Below are positions 60,655-64,000 of a stretch of 64,000 bases of DNA, piece after piece. The DNA is from Pantoea cypripedii (GTDB lineage: Bacteria; Pseudomonadota; Gammaproteobacteria; Enterobacterales; Enterobacteriaceae). Both the position numbers and the translations under genes were made by a program. The notes below the pieces were generated by a model. It was not told the origin of the DNA. It did no database searches and saw nothing but the letters and a program-made list of their open reading frames with translations. The stretch lies in assembly GCF_002095535.1 (NCBI RefSeq), contig NZ_MLJI01000001.1, forward strand, positions 1,663,832-1,727,831. Reading direction: 5' to 3'. Positions within the stretch are counted from its first letter, which is position 1. The number at the start of each line of letters is the position of its first letter.

Positions 60655-61011
60655 TCACTGATTCATTTCTCCCACCAGCCAGCGGTGGATCACCCGCACG
60701 ATATAATGCTGCTGCTCCACGGAAAGTGGCTGGTGTGCGGCAATACCGTGCCATTTCGCCAGGCAGCCGCGACAACAGGTTGCGGTTGCATGCTGGGCGA
60801 TAAACACCGGGTGGCCGCGCATCGGCGTCTGCTTGCCATCGTTGTGCGGTTCGGCTTCCGCCAGACGACGCGCGATAAAATCCGCAGCGTGCTGGTCGAT
60901 GATATCCGGTCCCTTATCCAGACAATATTGACGTTCTTTCGCGCCCAGATGGAAGCGACGGCGAAAGGGCGATTGTGCCAGGCGAGCAAACAGCGCGTTT
61001 TCATCTCTCAT
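60655..61011 (-). CDS. DUF4186 family protein
   Basis: 118 residues with the Cys/His-rich core NDGKQTPMRGHPVFIAQHAT followed by ATCCRGCLAKWHGI, typical of DUF4186. The CCxxC plus His spacing suggests a metal site. Function unknown. Convergent with the small gene at 60431. Confidence 0.8.
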   Translation of the reverse strand: MRDENALFARLAQSPFRRRFHLGAKERQYCLDKGPDIIDQHAADFIARRLAEAEPHNDGKQTPMRGHPVFIAQHATATCCRGCLAKWHGIAAHQPLSVEQQHYIVRVIHRWLVGEMNQ

Positions 61012-61181
61012 AACAACATCCTCCGGCGGCGATCATAACGCATTCGCGCTTGTGCTACCCCGTGTGTTTGCCAGAGCCGGGCATTTCTGTGGTGAACGCT
61101 TCAGGCCAGATTAGTCCTTGTCCTGGTTTGCCGGGCCTGATGCTGTGCTAAACCTGACTATGAGTCCAAAAGGAGGATGAG

Positions 61182-61406
61182 ATGAAAAAGACACTGTTTC
61201 TGATTGGTACTTTTAGTCTGGGTCTGCTGCTGGCAGGCTGTGCTTCTGATCATGTTATGCATACCAATGATGGTCAAACCATTGTCACCGAGGGTAAACC
61301 GGTGGTGGATAAGGACACTGGCATGATTACTTACAAAGATATCTACGGCAAAGAACAGCAGATAAATCAAAGTCAGATCAAAGACATGTCTTCTGTCGAT
61401 CAATGA
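61182..61406 (+). CDS. YgdI/YgdR-family lipoprotein
   Basis: 74 residues: signal peptide with lipobox LLLAGCAS, then the DUF903 SH3-like domain (HTNDGQTIVTEGKPVVDKDTG ... GKEQQINQSQIKDM). GGAGGATG precedes the ATG. Small outer-membrane lipoproteins of this family have no firm function. Confidence 0.88.
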   Translation: MKKTLFLIGTFSLGLLLAGCASDHVMHTNDGQTIVTEGKPVVDKDTGMITYKDIYGKEQQINQSQIKDMSSVDQ

Positions 61407-61428
61407 TTTCGTCGTGCGATAACGTCGC

Positions 61429-61451
61429 GGCCCGCATCTGGCGGGCCATTT
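61429..61451 (+). terminator. Hairpin after the YgdI-like gene
   Basis: GGCCCGC-ATCTG-GCGGGCC followed by ATTTA; a moderate terminator. Confidence 0.6.
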
Positions 61452-61529
61452 AGCGCCACAACGCAATATTCTGTGATACCCTCCGTAAAACCCCAATGAA
61501 ATCATCATCTAACCTCAGCGGAGAATCCA

Positions 61530-61913
61530 ATGAAGGCGATAGCTATTGTCGTTGGCCTGCTGGCGTGCCAGGTCGCGCCAGCCTGGAGTGAAAGCGAATT
61601 CCAGATTACCTGTCCCGGACGCCCAACCATGACCGTCTCGCGTGCTGAGTATGGCCTCAGCATGTTGATGTGGCCGACACACCATTTCCAGATTGCTGCG
61701 GGTCAGCAACGCACCCACCTGCAGGATGGCGATCCGGTCGCCATTACCCGTTTTCGCAATGGCGATCAGCTGATTGTCAATAAAAACAACGGCGACACCT
61801 TTTTCGTTTACGCCGACAGCGATAAGCTGTTGCCTTGTAATCGCACGGATAAACGCGATATCGATAACCTCTCGCTGGAGCGTTACGACGATAACCAGCA
61901 TCCGCCTTCATGA
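61530..61913 (+). CDS. Exported protein, unknown
   Basis: 127 residues with a signal peptide (MKAIAIVVGLLACQVAPAWS). Two cysteines (ITCPGRP and LLPCNRT) could form a disulfide in the periplasm. No family recognised. A GNAT gene follows after 21 bases on the same strand. Confidence 0.65.
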   Translation: MKAIAIVVGLLACQVAPAWSESEFQITCPGRPTMTVSRAEYGLSMLMWPTHHFQIAAGQQRTHLQDGDPVAITRFRNGDQLIVNKNNGDTFFVYADSDKLLPCNRTDKRDIDNLSLERYDDNQHPPS

Positions 61914-61934
61914 TTCCGCCACAAGGAACCGACA

Positions 61935-62348
61935 ATGCAACTCAAGGTTACGGAAAGGGTGACACACCAGGATCTCGATGAAGTTCGTCTAGGACTTACC
62001 GCCTTTAACAGCCGCTTCATCAATATTGATGAGTTAAAATCGATTGGCGTGTTTGTCACCGATGATGATGGCAAAAAACTGGCCGGACTGACGGGCTCCA
62101 CCACTGGCAACTGGTTACGCATTGATATGTTGTGGGTGGGTGACGCGCTGCGCGGGCAGGGGGTCGGCAGCAAACTGATACTGGCGGCGGAAGAAGAAGC
62201 ACGCGCACGCGGCTGCTGTTATGCCCAGGTAGATACCGCCAGCTTCCAGGCCCGGCCTTTTTACGAAAAACTGGGTTATACGCTGCGTTTTAGCCTGGAT
62301 AACTATCCGCGCCACCATCAGCGTCATTATCTGAGCAAGACCCTCTGA
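61935..62348 (+). CDS. GNAT-family N-acetyltransferase
   Basis: 137 residues with the acetyl-CoA motif RGQGVGSKLILAAEEEAR and the C-terminal FYEKLGYT strand typical of GNAT enzymes. Substrate unknown. It ends directly before the convergent metallo-hydrolase gene. Confidence 0.85.
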   Translation: MQLKVTERVTHQDLDEVRLGLTAFNSRFINIDELKSIGVFVTDDDGKKLAGLTGSTTGNWLRIDMLWVGDALRGQGVGSKLILAAEEEARARGCCYAQVDTASFQARPFYEKLGYTLRFSLDNYPRHHQRHYLSKTL

Positions 62349-63011
62349 TCAACCCGGTGGCTGCTGGCGTAAATCCAGCGGCGCCTGTTCTGCTTCATCA
62401 ATGGCCGCCAGCCAGCTTTGTAGCGTCATTTTCTGCCATGCCAGATGACCCCGCGTGGTGCTCATCAACACCACATCCGGGCGTAATGACCGATACAAAT
62501 CGAGTGACTGGAGCAGCTCAGCCGGATTGCTCTCTGGCACCAGTACGCTAATCCAGCGGTTATGTTCACGCGTCAGGGTATCCCCCACAAACAAATAGGT
62601 ACGCCCATACGGAGAGTGGTAGAGATAACTGCTGCTGCCTGGGGTGTGGCCTGGCGTGGGTAACAGATGAAAATCGCCGAAATGCGCTTCCTGCTGGCTG
62701 AAGGTGTCATCCGGTTCGATCACCCGGCTGACAGGACCGAGTGCGCGGTTGTGACAATACAGCGCGCTATTAAAACGCTGCTGAATCACCAGCGCGCCCG
62801 GCGCGGCCTCATGCCAGTGGGTGAGATAATGACGAATGACACCGCCAGTATCGGCCAGCACTTCGTGATCGAGCGGGTTTTCAACCCGGCCAATCAACAG
62901 GTTGCCGCGCGGATGGCGCAGCATAAACCCATGCATCATCAGATCACTTTCCGCCTCTTCGGCGGGAAATTCCGGTGTGGAGATCCACAAATCGTCGTAT
63001 AGCGGCTTCAT
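62349..63011 (-). CDS. Metallo-beta-lactamase-fold protein with altered metal site
   Basis: 220 residues of the MBL fold: the first histidine motif reads THWHEAAPG rather than HxHxDH, so the Asp and third His are missing; PGHTPGS (His), FVGDTL (Asp) and the late TTRGH (His) are kept. It may bind one metal or act differently. The gene lies 24 bases after ldcA on the same strand, so the two are probably cotranscribed. Function unknown. Confidence 0.75.
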   Translation of the reverse strand: MKPLYDDLWISTPEFPAEEAESDLMMHGFMLRHPRGNLLIGRVENPLDHEVLADTGGVIRHYLTHWHEAAPGALVIQQRFNSALYCHNRALGPVSRVIEPDDTFSQQEAHFGDFHLLPTPGHTPGSSSYLYHSPYGRTYLFVGDTLTREHNRWISVLVPESNPAELLQSLDLYRSLRPDVVLMSTTRGHLAWQKMTLQSWLAAIDEAEQAPLDLRQQPPG

Positions 63012-63035
63012 TGTCGGTCTCCTGCGGCAATGCCG

Positions 63036-63959
63036 TTAGCGCAATGTCGGGTGGCCGGTAAAGGCGAACTGAGCTTCTCCGTTACGAATCTGCAAACTGG
63101 CGCTGGCACCAAGGGGGAGCGTGACGGTGTCGACGGCATGACCAAAAGCCAAATCGCTGATCACCGGTAGCTGATACTCATCCCGGATACGCTGCCAGAC
63201 GGTGGCAAAATCAAAGCCGTTATCGTAGTCAGAAAGGGAGGTGCTGGTGAAGCTGCCGGTAACGATCGCCTTTTGCCGCGCCAGGATGCCGCTTTGATGC
63301 AGCTGAATCAGCATGCGTTCAATGCGGAAAGGATGTTCATTCACATCCTCGATCACCAGAATGCCATCTTCAATCTGCGGTAACCAGGGGGTGCCAATCA
63401 GCGAGCAAATCATTGCCAGATTGCCGCCCCATAAAGTTCCCTGCCAGCGTCCTTCATCTGGGCTGCTGCTACGCCAGTTAAGATTGACTGTAGGTGATGT
63501 CAGCGCATGCCAAAAGTGGCTAACGGTAAAATCAGATAATGCCTCGGCGCCAAAATTGCCTGCCAGCATCGGTCCGCTGAAAGTGATGAGCCCGGTCTGC
63601 GCCAGCAACGCCAGCTGAATGGCAGTGAAATCGCTGTGACCACACAAGGCAACCGGCTGGTTCAGCAACTGGCGCTGTAAACCCACGTAGTCAAGGTTAT
63701 CCAGCAGCCGTGACGCACCATAACCGCCGCGTACCGCCAGCACAATGTCCGGCAGCGGGTTGAGTGAGGCCAGCTGATTGACGTCGTCCAGCCGTTGCTG
63801 GTCATCACCGGCAAAACGCTGAAAACGGCGGGCAATGGCGGTTTGATTTTCCAGATGATGCCCTTCAGCCTGCAAACGCGTCACTGCGCGCTGGGCGGCA
63901 TCCTGATTGTGGCAGTAACCGGAAGGGGCGATCAGACGTATCGAACGGGGGGCAACCAT
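63036..63959 (-). CDS. ldcA: Muramoyltetrapeptide L,D-carboxypeptidase LdcA
   Basis: A cytoplasmic S66 peptidase that trims the terminal D-Ala from recycled murein tetrapeptides. 307 residues with the nucleophile S109 in ALCGHSDFTAIQ, the Glu in VIEDVNEHPFRIERM and the His in LAFGHAVDTVTLPLG. I chose ATG 63959, which has AGGATGAGAG before it; an ATG three codons upstream has no room for a ribosome site. With nagZ it forms part of the murein-recycling set in this window. Confidence 0.94.
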   Translation of the reverse strand: MVAPRSIRLIAPSGYCHNQDAAQRAVTRLQAEGHHLENQTAIARRFQRFAGDDQQRLDDVNQLASLNPLPDIVLAVRGGYGASRLLDNLDYVGLQRQLLNQPVALCGHSDFTAIQLALLAQTGLITFSGPMLAGNFGAEALSDFTVSHFWHALTSPTVNLNWRSSSPDEGRWQGTLWGGNLAMICSLIGTPWLPQIEDGILVIEDVNEHPFRIERMLIQLHQSGILARQKAIVTGSFTSTSLSDYDNGFDFATVWQRIRDEYQLPVISDLAFGHAVDTVTLPLGASASLQIRNGEAQFAFTGHPTLR

Positions 63960-64000
63960 AACTCTCATCCTGCTGTGGGCTGGCTTGCCGATGATGACGA

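Overview
The window is a chromosomal segment of a gammaproteobacterium of the order Enterobacterales. Gene order and protein sequences follow the Escherichia coli rluC-to-icd region closely. The family is probably Erwiniaceae (Pantoea/Erwinia-like): there is a rhamnogalacturonide hydrolase/transporter pair, an EsaR/EsaI-type convergent quorum-sensing pair and a large secreted chitinase. The genus is an inference.

Layout. 0-11.6 kb: end of rluC, yceF, then yceD-rpmF-plsX-fabH-fabD-fabG-acpP-fabF (fatty acid synthesis) and pabC-mltG-tmk-holB-ycfH. 11.6-16.3 kb: ptsG with its conserved regulatory leader, then a rhiN-rhiT pair behind a KdgR-like operator. 16.4-22.6 kb: hinT-ycfL-lpoB-thiK-nagZ-ycfP-ndh-ycfJ. 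22.8-26.8 kb: a class II microcin cassette (precursor peptide, CvaB-like peptidase/ABC exporter, CvaA-like adaptor) between ycfJ and mfd. 27-49.7 kb: mfd, lolCDE, cobB, potABCD, pepT, roxA, phoPQ, purB, hflD, mnmA, nudJ, rluE, icd. Three REP-type palindrome pairs lie between genes in this part.

49.7-54.9 kb is a visibly AT-rich accessory block after icd. It holds an intact LuxR/LuxI pair, a second luxI broken by one frameshift, a luxR remnant that I found by aligning intergenic DNA with the intact luxR, a second class II microcin precursor with a probable immunity gene, and small lipoprotein and membrane genes. 55-58 kb is a 999-residue multidomain chitinase. 58-64 kb holds small envelope genes, an exported Ppx/GppA-like protein with a lipoprotein partner, a GNAT acetyltransferase, a metallo-beta-lactamase-fold protein with altered metal ligands, and ldcA.

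The most notable reading is that the two microcin loci are probably one functional system. The exporter genes exist only at 23-27 kb, but the precursor at 53 kb carries a 15-residue leader matching the microcin V leader pattern, so it would be exported in trans. It sits beside quorum-sensing genes that may set when it is made. The first precursor is a cysteine-free glycine-zipper peptide with no visible immunity gene. Also notable: PhoQ has lost most of its acidic sensor patch, and AcpP has an unusual N-terminal half. All functions are inferred from sequence reading; no database search was run.
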